From positions 62,001-126,000 of the forward strand of contig WHTM01000007.1 of assembly GCA_009377755.1 (NCBI GenBank): a stretch of 64,000 nt of DNA. The letters run 5' to 3'. The translations under genes and the position numbers were made by a program. Positions within the stretch are counted from its first letter, which is position 1, and every line of letters starts with the position of its first letter. The notes under the pieces are model-generated. The model did not search any database. It worked only from the letters and a program-made list of their open reading frames with translations, and had not been told where the DNA came from. The stretch comes from Hyphomicrobiales bacterium. Lineage in GTDB: Bacteria; Pseudomonadota; Alphaproteobacteria; Rhizobiales; Xanthobacteraceae. This document shows, piece after piece, positions 26,637-35,004 of the stretch.

Positions 26637-27140
26637 TCAATCCTGCAGGAGGCGAAGCGCCGTTGCAATCGGCAAGCAGAGCCGCCGTCCCTGACCGGGC
26701 AAAGCGGTAAAGCCACTCGCCTGATAAAAGGCGGCGGCATGCTCATCCTTGGCGTCGACCATCATGGCAAAGGCACCGATACCGAAACGGTCGGTGCGGA
26801 TGATGGCGTCGGCGATCAAGGCGCTGCCGAGACCCTTGCCCTGATGCGTGGTTGCGACCGCGAGGCGGCCGACGAGCATGACCGGAACGACGGGATAGCG
26901 TGGCAGCGCCTTCGCCATTTCGCGCGGCAGAGCATCGAGAGCGACGCTCGCCGCCGCGAGCGTATAGAACCCCGCAATCGTCTTGTCCTGATCGACAGCG
27001 ACGAAGCAGCCCGCAACACGCCGCCGGACATCCTGGGATGCCCGCTCTTTGAAATAGCGGTCGAGCGAATCGGAACCGGAGTGGAACGCGCTGCGGTCGT
27101 GGTCGGGATTAAGCGGCTCGGTGACGAAGGGCGGCTTCAC
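26637..27140 (-). CDS. GNAT acetyltransferase toxin (TacT-like)
   Basis: The 167-residue protein begins FVTEPLNPDHDRSAFHSGSD then SLDRYFKERASQDV, typical of TacT/AtaT-type toxins that acetylate aminoacyl-tRNA. The acetyl-CoA loop is visible as VATTHQGKGLGSALI (Q/RxxGxG/A motif), and the catalytic Tyr region as AAAFYQASGFTALP. It starts with GTG and overlaps the antitoxin gene by 4 bases (GTGA), the usual arrangement of a toxin-antitoxin operon with antitoxin first. Confidence 0.88.
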   Translation of the reverse strand: MKPPFVTEPLNPDHDRSAFHSGSDSLDRYFKERASQDVRRRVAGCFVAVDQDKTIAGFYTLAAASVALDALPREMAKALPRYPVVPVMLVGRLAVATTHQGKGLGSALIADAIIRTDRFGIGAFAMMVDAKDEHAAAFYQASGFTALPGQGRRLCLPIATALRLLQD

Positions 27141-27424
27141 CGCACGTCGCCGATCAGGCGCCGATGGCGCTTGACGGCGCGTTTGAGCCCGGACGACGGC
27201 TGCGGCGGATTGAGCAGGAGGGCGGCGAACTTCTCCTGCGCGGCGCGCGACAGCCGGATCACCTCGGCATCGGCGACCGTTCGCCGCGCCGCGTTCTGAG
27301 CAGCGGTGACGACGAAATCGCTGACCGAGCGGCCCTCGATCTCGGCGGCGCGCTTAACCAGCGCCAGCGCCTCGGGGGACAGGCGGGCTTCCAAACGGGC
27401 GGAACGGGCTGTGGTGTCGGACAT
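27137..27424 (-). CDS. DUF1778 antitoxin (TacA-like)
   Basis: The 95-residue protein has an N-terminal ribbon-helix-helix (RSARLEARLSPEALALVKRA then EGRSVSDFVVTAA), the DUF1778 signature. A C-terminal helical part that neutralises the GNAT toxin follows (IRLSRAAQEKFAALLLNPP). The start at 27424 has a GAGGTGA site; frame continuation upstream into bioD is not coding. It is the first gene of the pair and probably represses its own operon through an inverted repeat 22 bases upstream. Confidence 0.88.
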   Translation of the reverse strand: MSDTTARSARLEARLSPEALALVKRAAEIEGRSVSDFVVTAAQNAARRTVADAEVIRLSRAAQEKFAALLLNPPQPSSGLKRAVKRHRRLIGDVR

Positions 27425-27445
27425 GGCAGTCACCTCGGCACAAAT

Positions 27446-27464
27446 GTACGGTGGTCTACCGGAC
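27446..27464. promoter_or_regulatory. Probable operator of the DUF1778/GNAT toxin-antitoxin operon
   Basis: GTACGGT-GGTCT-ACCGGAC is an inverted repeat with 7-base arms matching at 6 positions, centred about 31 bases before the antitoxin start. Ribbon-helix-helix antitoxins such as TacA bind short palindromes at their own promoters. The site touches the 3' end of bioD. Confidence 0.45.
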
Positions 27465-27467
27465 AAA

Positions 27468-28202
27468 TCAAGCGGACCGAAAGCGAACATCCGAGGAGAC
27501 AGCGGTTGCCGAGTTTGACCTACCCCGTCGCCCCCCGCCGAGCGCCTCCGCGAGCGCCGCGGAGTCCGCACCACCCGCCATGCGCGGCACCGGCAGCACG
27601 TTGATCGGATGCACGAAGCGGCGGATCGAGTCGACGGTGTCATCAAGCGGAACGGCGGAGCCCTCGGTCTCGTTGACCACGACGGTCAGCACCGTCAATT
27701 CGCGCCGCATCAACGCGTCGAGCGCGGTGAGCGTGTGGCTGATGGTGCCGAGATAGCTGCCGGCGACCAGGATCAGCGGCAGCCTCATGATCACCATCCA
27801 GTCGAGCACGGTATGCTCCGCGTCGAGCGGCGCCATCACGCCGCCGACGCCTTCGACGAACAGCACGTCGCGGCGGGTGAGGATCGCGCGCAGGGAAAAC
27901 TTGCCGAGTTGGGCGAAGTCGACCGCCGAGCCCTCCCGGCGCGCGGCCATGTCGGGGGAAAGCGCGGCGCGGTAGCGCCACGGGGAAATCTTGGCGATCT
28001 CCTCGAGGCTGGCGGGGCGGCCGAGGGCGGTCAACAACACGCCGGGATCGCTGTTTGCCGCCGTCGTCGGATCGAAACCGGTGACCACCGGCTTGAGCGC
28101 CTCGACGATGCGGCCCGACGCGCGCAGATGCCGGATCAGTCCGGCAGTGACGAAGGTCTTGCCGATATCGGTGCCGGTCGAGGTCACGAAGATCGCCGTC
28201 AT
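27468..28202 (-). CDS. bioD: ATP-dependent dethiobiotin synthetase
   Basis: The 244-residue enzyme closes the ureido ring of dethiobiotin from diaminopelargonate, CO2 and ATP. It begins FVTSTGTDIGKTFVTAGL, with the GTDIGKT P-loop. LFVEGVGGVMAPL carries the second substrate motif, and VVVNETEGS is the late nucleotide region. Its start overlaps the bioF stop by 4 bases (ATGA), so the two are translationally coupled. The C-terminus ends in a Gly/Arg/Ser-rich tail of about 25 residues that overlaps the toxin-antitoxin promoter region. Confidence 0.95.
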   Translation of the reverse strand: MTAIFVTSTGTDIGKTFVTAGLIRHLRASGRIVEALKPVVTGFDPTTAANSDPGVLLTALGRPASLEEIAKISPWRYRAALSPDMAARREGSAVDFAQLGKFSLRAILTRRDVLFVEGVGGVMAPLDAEHTVLDWMVIMRLPLILVAGSYLGTISHTLTALDALMRRELTVLTVVVNETEGSAVPLDDTVDSIRRFVHPINVLPVPRMAGGADSAALAEALGGGRRGRSNSATAVSSDVRFRSA

Positions 28203-29359
28203 GACGCCGCCGCCATGATGTTGTCGCGCACCACATTTGCGAGCCGCTCGACGGCCGCGTCGGGCTGCTCGGCGCTGAACGTGAAGCGCAGGCGTGCGGT
28301 CCCCTCGGGAACGGTCGGCGGCCGGATCGGCGCCACCAGGAAGCCTTCCTCCTCCAGCAGCCGCGCGGCGGTGATCGCGCGCTCGGCGCTGCCGAGGATG
28401 ACCGGCACGATCGGGCTCTCCGCCTCGGGCAGGCCGAGGCTGCGGGTGAAGGCTTTGGCCTTATGCAGCGGCCGGGCCGCATACGCGGGCTCGTTCTCGA
28501 TCACGTCGAGGGCGGCGATCGCGGCGGCAACGATCGCCGGCGGCAGGCCGGTGGAATAGACCAGCGTACGGGCGCGGTTGCGCATCAGTTCGCACACGGC
28601 ATGCGATGCGCACAGATAGCCGCCATAGGTGCCGACCGCCTTGGACAACGTGCCCATATGCAACGGCACCTCGACCGGTGCGCCGTGCGCGAACGCGGAG
28701 CCGCGTCCGCCGCCGATGACGCCGAGCCCGTGGGCATCGTCGGTCATCAGCCACGCGTTATGGTCCTGCGCGAGGCGGCTCAGCGCGGGCAGGGGGGCGA
28801 GGTCGCCATCCATGGAGAACACGCCGTCGGTGGCGATCAGGGCGTGCGGGTGGCGCCGGCGATGTTCGGCGAGCAGAGCCCGCGCATGCGCGACGTCGTT
28901 GTGCCGGAACGGCAGAATGGTGGCGCGCGACAGCCGTGCGCCGGACCACAGGCAGGCATGCGACAGTTCATCGAGGACAATCAGGTCTTCCGGGCCGACC
29001 AAGGCGGGAATAATGCCGGTATTAGCGAGATAACCCGACCCAAAGACGCAGCAATCCTCGCTGCCCTTGAGACCCGCCAGCCGGCCTTCGAGCTTGGCGA
29101 ACAGCGGGTGGTTGCCGGTGATCAGCCGCGAGGCGCCGGAGCCGACGCCGTGCTCCCTGACCGCCGCCACCGCCGCCGCGATCACCGCCGGATGCTGGCT
29201 GAGATTGAGATAATCGTTGCAGCAGAACGAGATGAGCGTCCGGCCGCGGCGCACCGTCGCGGCACCTCCGGTGCGCAGGGTCTCGACCAGCCGGCGTCGC
29301 AGGGTCTGCTCCTCCAGCGCCGCAAGCTTGCCGGTTGCGAATTCGTCGAGCGACTGCAT
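28199..29359 (-). CDS. bioF: 8-amino-7-oxononanoate synthase
   Basis: This 386-residue PLP enzyme condenses L-alanine with pimeloyl thioester in biotin synthesis. The start at 29359 reads MQSLDEFATGKLAALEEQTL. Motifs include FCCNDYLNLSQHPAVI, TDDAHGLGVIGGGRG, and the PLP Lys 240 in MGTLSKAVGTYGGY. The frame is open far upstream on the same strand, but that is the antisense side of bioA. It shares a stop/start overlap with bioD and is divergent from bioA. Confidence 0.96.
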   Translation of the reverse strand: MQSLDEFATGKLAALEEQTLRRRLVETLRTGGAATVRRGRTLISFCCNDYLNLSQHPAVIAAAVAAVREHGVGSGASRLITGNHPLFAKLEGRLAGLKGSEDCCVFGSGYLANTGIIPALVGPEDLIVLDELSHACLWSGARLSRATILPFRHNDVAHARALLAEHRRRHPHALIATDGVFSMDGDLAPLPALSRLAQDHNAWLMTDDAHGLGVIGGGRGSAFAHGAPVEVPLHMGTLSKAVGTYGGYLCASHAVCELMRNRARTLVYSTGLPPAIVAAAIAALDVIENEPAYAARPLHKAKAFTRSLGLPEAESPIVPVILGSAERAITAARLLEEEGFLVAPIRPPTVPEGTARLRFTFSAEQPDAAVERLANVVRDNIMAAAS

Positions 29360-29401
29360 TGTGGGAAAATGGACGCCCCGGCGCCGGAAGGGAAGCCTCG
29401 A

Positions 29402-30718
29402 ATGGCCTCGACTCCCAGCAATCACAGTGCGGGCACATCGCCGCAGGCCGCGCCCGCGCCGGACTGGTACCGTGCCGGGCTCGGCCACATCTGGCGGCCG
29501 TATGCGCAGATGAAGACCATCCGGCCGCCGCTGCCGACCGTCGGCACCCACGGCACCCGCATCACCCTCGCCGACGGGCGCGAACTGATCGACGGCATCG
29601 CCTCGTGGTGGACCGCCTGCCACGGCTACAATCATCCCCACATCCGCCGGGCGGTGGAGCGGCAGCTCGCCGCCATGCCGCACGTGATGTTCGGCGGCCT
29701 GGTGCACGAGCCGGCGCTGACCCTGGCGCGGCGCCTGGCGGCGCTGCTGCCGGGCGATCTCGAGCACGTGTTTTTCTCCGAGTCCGGCTCGGTCGCCGTG
29801 GAAGTCGCCATGAAGATGGCGGTGCAGTTCTGGCTCAACCGCGGTGCGCGCGGGCGATCGAAGTTCCTGGCCTTCACCGGCGGCTACCATGGCGACACCA
29901 CCGGCGCGATGGCGGTGTGCGATCCGGGCGACGGTATGCACCGGCTGTTCCACGATCTGTTGCCGCGGCATAACATCGTCGATCTGCCACAGGACGAGGC
30001 GACGATCGCAGCATTCGAGCGCAGCCTCGACGAACACGCGCACGAGCTTGCCGGGATCATTGTCGAGCCGCTGGTGCAGGGCGCGGGCGGCATGCGCTTC
30101 CACGATGCCGCGGTGCTGCGGCGGCTGCGCGACGCCGCCGACCGCCGTGGCCTGCTGCTGATCCTCGACGAGATCTTCACCGGCTTCGGCCGCACGGGTG
30201 CGATGTTCGCCTGCGCGGCGGCGAGTGTGGTTCCCGACATTGTTACGCTCGGCAAGGCCTTGACCGGCGGCACGCTACCGCTCGCCGCCACGGTGGCGCG
30301 GGCGCACGTGTTCGACGCCTTCTGGTCGGACGATCCCGGCCACGCGCTGATGCACGGCCCGACCTACATGGCCAATCCGCTCGCTTGCGCCGCTGCCAAC
30401 GCCTCGCTCGACCTGTTCGAGACCGAGCCGCGGCTTGCGCAGGTCGCCGCCATCGCGCAGGCCTTGCGGGATGGGCTCGAACCGTGCCGCGGCCTGCCCG
30501 GCGTGAAGGATACGCGCGTGACAGGCGCGATCGGCGTGGTCGAGCTTCACCGCATCGACGACGTCGATGGCATGCGTGCGCGCTTTGCGGATAAGGGCGT
30601 GTTCATCCGCCCGTTCGGAAACATCGTCTATCTGACGCCGTCGTTCACGATTACTGCCGACGATTTGGTGGTGCTGACAAACGCCGTCGTCGGCCTATTG
30701 ACGGCGCGATCGTCCTGA
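29402..30718 (+). CDS. bioA: Adenosylmethionine-8-amino-7-oxononanoate aminotransferase
   Basis: This 438-residue class III aminotransferase makes diaminopelargonate using S-adenosylmethionine as amino donor. Features are HIWRPYAQMK near residue 29, GRELIDGIASWWTACHGYNH, the LILDEIFTGFGRTG motif, and the PLP Lys 285 in VTLGKALTGGTLPL. The start at 29402 has a GGAAG site; an ATG 33 bases upstream is also possible and would leave only 9 bases to the bioF start. bioA and bioF start codons are 42 bases apart on opposite strands, so their promoters must overlap. Confidence 0.96.
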   Translation: MASTPSNHSAGTSPQAAPAPDWYRAGLGHIWRPYAQMKTIRPPLPTVGTHGTRITLADGRELIDGIASWWTACHGYNHPHIRRAVERQLAAMPHVMFGGLVHEPALTLARRLAALLPGDLEHVFFSESGSVAVEVAMKMAVQFWLNRGARGRSKFLAFTGGYHGDTTGAMAVCDPGDGMHRLFHDLLPRHNIVDLPQDEATIAAFERSLDEHAHELAGIIVEPLVQGAGGMRFHDAAVLRRLRDAADRRGLLLILDEIFTGFGRTGAMFACAAASVVPDIVTLGKALTGGTLPLAATVARAHVFDAFWSDDPGHALMHGPTYMANPLACAAANASLDLFETEPRLAQVAAIAQALRDGLEPCRGLPGVKDTRVTGAIGVVELHRIDDVDGMRARFADKGVFIRPFGNIVYLTPSFTITADDLVVLTNAVVGLLTARSS

Positions 30719-30732
30719 ACCAGAAGGCGGCC

Positions 30733-32034
30733 ATGAAAGTTCTTGTCATCGGCGGCGGTATCGGCGGGCTGACGACGGCGCTCAGCCTGCATGCCGCCGG
30801 CATCGAGGTCGCGGTCTTCGAGCAGGTGCCGAGGATCGAGGCGCTCGGCGTCGGCATCAACCTCCAGCCCAACGCGGTGCGCGAGCTGATCGAGCTCGGG
30901 CTCAGTGACGACCTCAAAGCAGTCGCAATCGAGACGTCGACGTTGACCTACTACAACAGGTTCGGTCAGCCGATCTGGTCGGAGCCGCGTGGCCTTGCCG
31001 CCGGCTACGCCTGGCCGCAGTATTCGATCGACCGCGGCGACCTGAACATGATTCTGCTGACGGCAGCGGCCTCGCGTATCGGTGCGCACAATATTCATGC
31101 CGGGCACAAACTCGTCGCCTTCAAGCAGGCCGACGGTGGCGTGGTGGCGCAGTTTGTCGATCGCGCCACGGGGCGGACGCTGCCGTCGCAGCGGGGCGAC
31201 GTTCTGGTCGGCGCCGACGGCATCCATTCGGCCGTGCGCGCCCAGCTTTACCCGGACGAGGGGGCGCCGGTATCGAGCGGCCGCATCCAATGGCGCGGCG
31301 TGATCGAGGCTGAGCCGTTCCTCGACGGACGCACTCATGTGACCATCGGATCGCGCGATAGTCGCGCGGTCATCTATCCGATGAGCGAGGCGGCGCGTCG
31401 GCAGGGGCGCTCGCTGATCAACTGGGTAACAGTGCTCGGCCGGCAGATGGCCTCGGACCAGCCGGGCACCTGGGACCGAACGGCCTCGAAGGATCGATTC
31501 TTTGCCCGGTTCAAGGACTGGAACTTCGACTGGATTCCGTTCGCCGATCTGATCGCCCGGACGAAGGAGATCTTCGAGTATCCCAAGGACGATCGCAACC
31601 CGCTGCCGCGCTGGAGCGTCGGGCGGGTGACGCTGCTCGGCGATGCCGCGCACCCGATGCGGCCGATCGGCTCGCAGGCGGGCAGCCAGGCGGTGGTCGA
31701 CGCCCGTGTCCTCGCATTGGCGCTCGCGACCGCGCCGACGATCGCAGACGGCCTGAAGGCCTACGAACGCGAGCGGCTGCCGTTGATGAACAATGTGATC
31801 CTACGCAATCGCGAGTTCGGTCCCTCGATCATCATGGACATGGCGCAAGAGCGGGCGCCGAGCGGCTTCACCGACATCGAAGAAGTCATCCCGCGCCGCG
31901 AGCTCGAAGAGATCGCCCACTCGTTCAAGGTGACCGCCGGCTTCGATCCGGAAACGCTGAACAAGCGAGCATCCTACGACGTGCCGCCATACCTTCGGTA
32001 CGGTGGTCGTTCCCACGCAAGCGGGAACCCATAA
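30733..32034 (+). CDS. FAD-dependent monooxygenase (flavin-dependent aromatic hydroxylase type)
   Basis: The 433-residue protein has the N-terminal FAD-binding GGGIGGLTTALSL, the DG motif in VLVGADGIHSAVRAQL, and the third motif VTLLGDAAHPMRP. These are the three fingerprints of single-component flavoprotein monooxygenases such as salicylate or 3-hydroxybenzoate hydroxylase. It has no membrane segment. The substrate is unknown, but it opens a cluster of amidohydrolase and isochorismatase genes. The last 10 residues (GRSHASGNP) are encoded by a palindromic repeat, so the natural C-terminus probably ended slightly earlier. Confidence 0.88.
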   Translation: MKVLVIGGGIGGLTTALSLHAAGIEVAVFEQVPRIEALGVGINLQPNAVRELIELGLSDDLKAVAIETSTLTYYNRFGQPIWSEPRGLAAGYAWPQYSIDRGDLNMILLTAAASRIGAHNIHAGHKLVAFKQADGGVVAQFVDRATGRTLPSQRGDVLVGADGIHSAVRAQLYPDEGAPVSSGRIQWRGVIEAEPFLDGRTHVTIGSRDSRAVIYPMSEAARRQGRSLINWVTVLGRQMASDQPGTWDRTASKDRFFARFKDWNFDWIPFADLIARTKEIFEYPKDDRNPLPRWSVGRVTLLGDAAHPMRPIGSQAGSQAVVDARVLALALATAPTIADGLKAYERERLPLMNNVILRNREFGPSIIMDMAQERAPSGFTDIEEVIPRRELEEIAHSFKVTAGFDPETLNKRASYDVPPYLRYGGRSHASGNP

Positions 32035-32097
32035 CCCCTGACCTCGCGGGTACGGAGTATGGGTCCCCGCTTGCGGGGGGACGACGCAAGCGACAAG
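31998..32097. repeat. Palindromic repeats overlapping the monooxygenase 3' end
   Basis: The first copy is GTCGTTCCCACGCAAGCGGG then AACCC; the second, in mirror sense, is GGGTCCCCGCTTGCGGGGGG then ACGAC. They belong to the same type as 10833-10853. The first copy supplies the last codons and the stop of the upstream gene. Confidence 0.7.
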
Positions 32098-32117
32098 TCG
32101 GTCGTCCGAGGACGGTA

Positions 32118-33080
32118 TCAGTTGGTCTTGATCCCGGCCGCCTTGATGATCTCGGCATTTTCCTTGAGCTCCTTGCTGATCAGCGCCGCGAAGTCGGTCG
32201 GACCGGTGGCCCAAGGCTCGGTGCCGAGCTTGGCGAGGCGCTCGCGCACGGCCGACACGGCCAGTGCCTTCTGGATTTCCTGACTCATGCGGTCGACGAT
32301 CTCGGGCGGGGTCTTGGCCGGGAACAGCACGCCGAACCAGAACATGTAGTCCGAGTTCGGATAGCCGGCCTCGATCGTCGTTGGGATATTCGGCAGCTGC
32401 GGAATCCGCTTCAACCCGCCGATCGCCAGCGGCACCACCCGGTTGTCGCGGATCAGCGGCAGCGCCGGCAACAGCGGCACGAAATAGAAGTCGACGCGTC
32501 CCGTCATCACCTCGGTGAGCGCCTCCGGCGAGCCTTTGAAGGGAACGTGCTGGGCCTGGAATCCGGCGCTCAGGCGGAAGCGTTCGGCATTCATGTGCGA
32601 GGCGGTCGCCGGCCCGACCGAGGCATAGTTCAGCGTCCCGGGCTTGGCCTTCGCGGCGGCGACCAGATCCTGGATCGTCTTGTAACCCTTGTTGGGCGAG
32701 GCGACGAGCACGTTCGCCAGTGTCGCCACCGTGGTGACCGGTGCAAAGTCCTTCCCGGCATCGAACTGCAAATTCTTGTAGGTCAGCGCGGTCAGCGTAT
32801 GTGCCGAGGAGGCGAGATACAGCGTGTAGCCATCGGGCGCGGATTTGGCGACAGCCGTCGCCGCGATGGTGCCGCCGGCGCCGACCCGCGGTTCGATGAT
32901 GCTGGTTGAGCCGAGCTGCTTGTCGACCTGCTCGAACAGCGTGCGGCCGATCAGGTCGACGGCACTGCCGGCGCTGAACGGGATCACCACCCGGATCGGC
33001 TTCGATGGCCACGACTGCGCAGCGGCGGTGCCGCCGAGCAGCGCGGTCAGCAGGATGGCCGGTAGAATCCGTTTCAACAT
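32118..33080 (-). CDS. Tripartite tricarboxylate transporter receptor (Bug/TctC family)
   Basis: The 320-residue protein starts at 33080 after a GGGAGG site with a signal peptide (MLKRILPAILLTALLGGTAAA). It has the family core WPSKPIRVVIPFSAGSAVD, then GAGGTIAATAVAKSAPDGYT and the receptor lobe DFYFVPLLPALPLIRD. It is a second orphan receptor of this type in the window and not closely similar to the one at 25.6 kb. It is on the opposite strand to the monooxygenase and follows an amidohydrolase gene, so it may import that pathway's substrate. Confidence 0.92.
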   Translation of the reverse strand: MLKRILPAILLTALLGGTAAAQSWPSKPIRVVIPFSAGSAVDLIGRTLFEQVDKQLGSTSIIEPRVGAGGTIAATAVAKSAPDGYTLYLASSAHTLTALTYKNLQFDAGKDFAPVTTVATLANVLVASPNKGYKTIQDLVAAAKAKPGTLNYASVGPATASHMNAERFRLSAGFQAQHVPFKGSPEALTEVMTGRVDFYFVPLLPALPLIRDNRVVPLAIGGLKRIPQLPNIPTTIEAGYPNSDYMFWFGVLFPAKTPPEIVDRMSQEIQKALAVSAVRERLAKLGTEPWATGPTDFAALISKELKENAEIIKAAGIKTN

Positions 33081-33150
33081 GCTTGTGTCCTCCCTTGCAC
33101 GGCGCGCATCGCGGACCGCGCCCATGATTGACGTATATCCGGTGACGTTC

Positions 33151-34128
33151 TTAGCGCGCCGCCGCCTTCGGTAAAAGCTTCGCCACGTTGCCTTCCAGGA
33201 TCGCCGCGCCGTCGGCGCCGAGTTTGCGGATGTCCTGCACGAAATCGCGCACCGCCGACCGCGCGCGAATCTCCTGCGGATAATCCGTGGCGAAGACGAT
33301 GCGGGCGGCGGGGATTTCCAGCAGCGCCGATTTCACCGCCCTGATTGCGCCGCAGAAGCCGGCGGTGTCGAAGATGATGTTGTCGCGGATGTAGTCGTCG
33401 AATGGGCGCTTCGGCAGCATGCCGTGTTTCGCGTTGCCTTTGGTACCCCAGAAGGTCTTGTCCTGGTAGCTGCGGATGCGGCCGATGATCGAGGAGATGC
33501 CTCCCCCGAGATGCGACATGTGCACCTTCAGCGTCGGATGCCGGTCGAATACGCCGGAGCTGATCAGCCGGATCATCGCCATCACCAGCGAGAATTCGCG
33601 GCCGACCGAGCGCGCGGTGTCGTAGGCGTCGAACTGCTGCGGATAGGTGAGCTTGAGCGCCGGGTGCACGAACACGAACAGGCCGAGCCGGGCAGCTTCC
33701 GCCCAGAACGGATCGAGTTCCGGCGCGTCGAGGAATTTCCCGTCCATCTCCGAGGTGATCACCACGCCGTCGAAGCCGAGCTCGTGCTTGCAGCGGGCGA
33801 GCTCCTTGAAGGCCTCGGCGCCGCCGAGCGGATGCCCATGCGCGCAGCCGATGAAGCGGCCGGGATAGTCGCGCGCCGCCTGCTTCGCCTTGTCGTTGAC
33901 CAGGCGCGAGCGCTCCAGGTCGGCGCACATCGAGGCGGCGCTGGTGAGCATGGCGGCATCGATGCCGGCCTCGTCCATCATGGCGATATGCTCGTCGAGA
34001 TCGTACAGCAGCTTGTGCGACGAGTAGCTCGGCGCGCCGGTCTCGTCGTATTGCAGGATCATGCCGTCGCCGGGATCCTCCTTGATCAGCTCGCGCGGCG
34101 TGAAATGATGCTGGAAATCGACGATCAT
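33151..34128 (-). CDS. Amidohydrolase-family protein
   Basis: The 325-residue protein begins VDFQHHFTPRELI, where the QHH pair replaces the usual HxH arrangement of the first metal site. It continues with LGLFVFVHPALKL, SHLGGGISSIIGRIR and FATDYPQEI, the other amidohydrolase 2/ACMSD-type motifs. It likely decarboxylates or hydrolyses a small carbon compound. A GGAG site precedes the start. It runs in the same direction as the receptor gene 70 bases downstream, so the two are probably co-transcribed. A palindromic repeat separates it from the divergent isochorismatase-like gene. Confidence 0.86.
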   Translation of the reverse strand: MIVDFQHHFTPRELIKEDPGDGMILQYDETGAPSYSSHKLLYDLDEHIAMMDEAGIDAAMLTSAASMCADLERSRLVNDKAKQAARDYPGRFIGCAHGHPLGGAEAFKELARCKHELGFDGVVITSEMDGKFLDAPELDPFWAEAARLGLFVFVHPALKLTYPQQFDAYDTARSVGREFSLVMAMIRLISSGVFDRHPTLKVHMSHLGGGISSIIGRIRSYQDKTFWGTKGNAKHGMLPKRPFDDYIRDNIIFDTAGFCGAIRAVKSALLEIPAARIVFATDYPQEIRARSAVRDFVQDIRKLGADGAAILEGNVAKLLPKAAAR

Positions 34129-34152
34129 CGGGTTGTTGTCTCCGTGGATGAA

Positions 34153-34222
34153 GTAGGGCGGGTTAGCCGCAGGCGTAACCCGCCGTGCGAACGGCGTAAT
34201 ACGCTTCGCTATTGCGCCCTAC
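34153..34222. repeat. Palindromic repeat, family R2 (copy 2)
   Basis: The 70-base element has ends GTAGGGCG and CGCCCTAC and inner pairs GGTTAGCCGC/GCGTAACC and CGGCGTAAT/ATTGCG. It lies between divergent genes and must be close to both promoters. Confidence 0.8.
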
Positions 34223-34261
34223 ATGCTACGATGGGGCCAACCAAGGCAAGGGAGGACGATC

Positions 34262-34951
34262 ATGGTCGCATTGGCGGCACGGCCGGAGCCGGTCGATATC
34301 GATCTCAGGCAGACCGCGTTGATCTGCGTCGACATGCAGAATGCCTTCGCCACCAAGGGCGGCATGTTCGACCTTGCGGGTTTCGATATTTCGAGGGCCC
34401 CTGACGTGATCGAGGTGCACCAGCGGCTGTTGCCGGCCTGCCGCAAGGCGGGCGTCAAGGTGATCTATCTGGTGATCGCCTTCAAGCCGGACCTGAGCGA
34501 TGCGGGCGACCCGACCTCGCCCGCCTACCACAAGGAGCTGGCGCTGCGGATGATGCGCAGCCGTCCGGAACTCGCCGGCAAGCTGTTGATCGACGGCGGC
34601 TGGGACGCGGCGATCGTCGACGAGCTTGCGCCGCAGCCGGGCGACCTCGTCATCCGTAAGACCCGCTACAGCGGCTTCTGCCGCACCGAGCTGGAGGCGA
34701 CGCTGCGGGCGAGCAACATCCGATACCTGCTGTTCACCGGGGTTGCCACCAATGTCTGCGTCGAGAGCACCGCGCGCGACGCGCATTTCAGCGAGTTCTG
34801 GCCGATCCTGATCGAGGATGCGATGAACCACTCGGGCCCCGATTTCAACCGCCAGGCGACACTGTGGAATTTTGAACACACGCTGGGCTGGGTGACACGG
34901 TCGGATCAGGTGATCGCGGTGTTGCAGACGCAAGCGAGGGCGGCGGCGTAG
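34262..34951 (+). CDS. Isochorismatase-family cysteine hydrolase (RutB-like)
   Basis: The 229-residue protein has the catalytic triad of this family: Asp in LICVDMQNAF, Lys in IRKTRYSGF and Cys in TGVATNVCVESTARDA. This pattern, together with the WPILIEDAMNH segment, resembles RutB-type ureidoacrylate amidohydrolases and related N-carbamoyl hydrolases. The start at 34262 has a GGGAGG site. Its place between two amidohydrolase genes suggests that it cleaves an amide in the same pathway. Confidence 0.9.
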   Translation: MVALAARPEPVDIDLRQTALICVDMQNAFATKGGMFDLAGFDISRAPDVIEVHQRLLPACRKAGVKVIYLVIAFKPDLSDAGDPTSPAYHKELALRMMRSRPELAGKLLIDGGWDAAIVDELAPQPGDLVIRKTRYSGFCRTELEATLRASNIRYLLFTGVATNVCVESTARDAHFSEFWPILIEDAMNHSGPDFNRQATLWNFEHTLGWVTRSDQVIAVLQTQARAAA

Positions 34952-34971
34952 TCTGCCCCTCGGGGATAGTC

Positions 34972-34992
34972 CCTCCCCCTTTCAGGGGGAGG
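34972..34992. repeat. Short palindrome CCTCCCCCT-TTC-AGGGGGAGG
   Basis: A perfect 9-bp stem with a 3-base loop lies between two convergent genes. The same motif begins the larger repeats at 53871 and 56325. No T-run follows. Confidence 0.7.
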
Positions 34993-35004
34993 TAGCCAGA
35001 GTGG

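Noticed and set aside
28463-29401. Upstream in-frame extension of bioA
   Set aside because: It lies antisense to bioF, and homologous BioA proteins begin near the chosen ATG.
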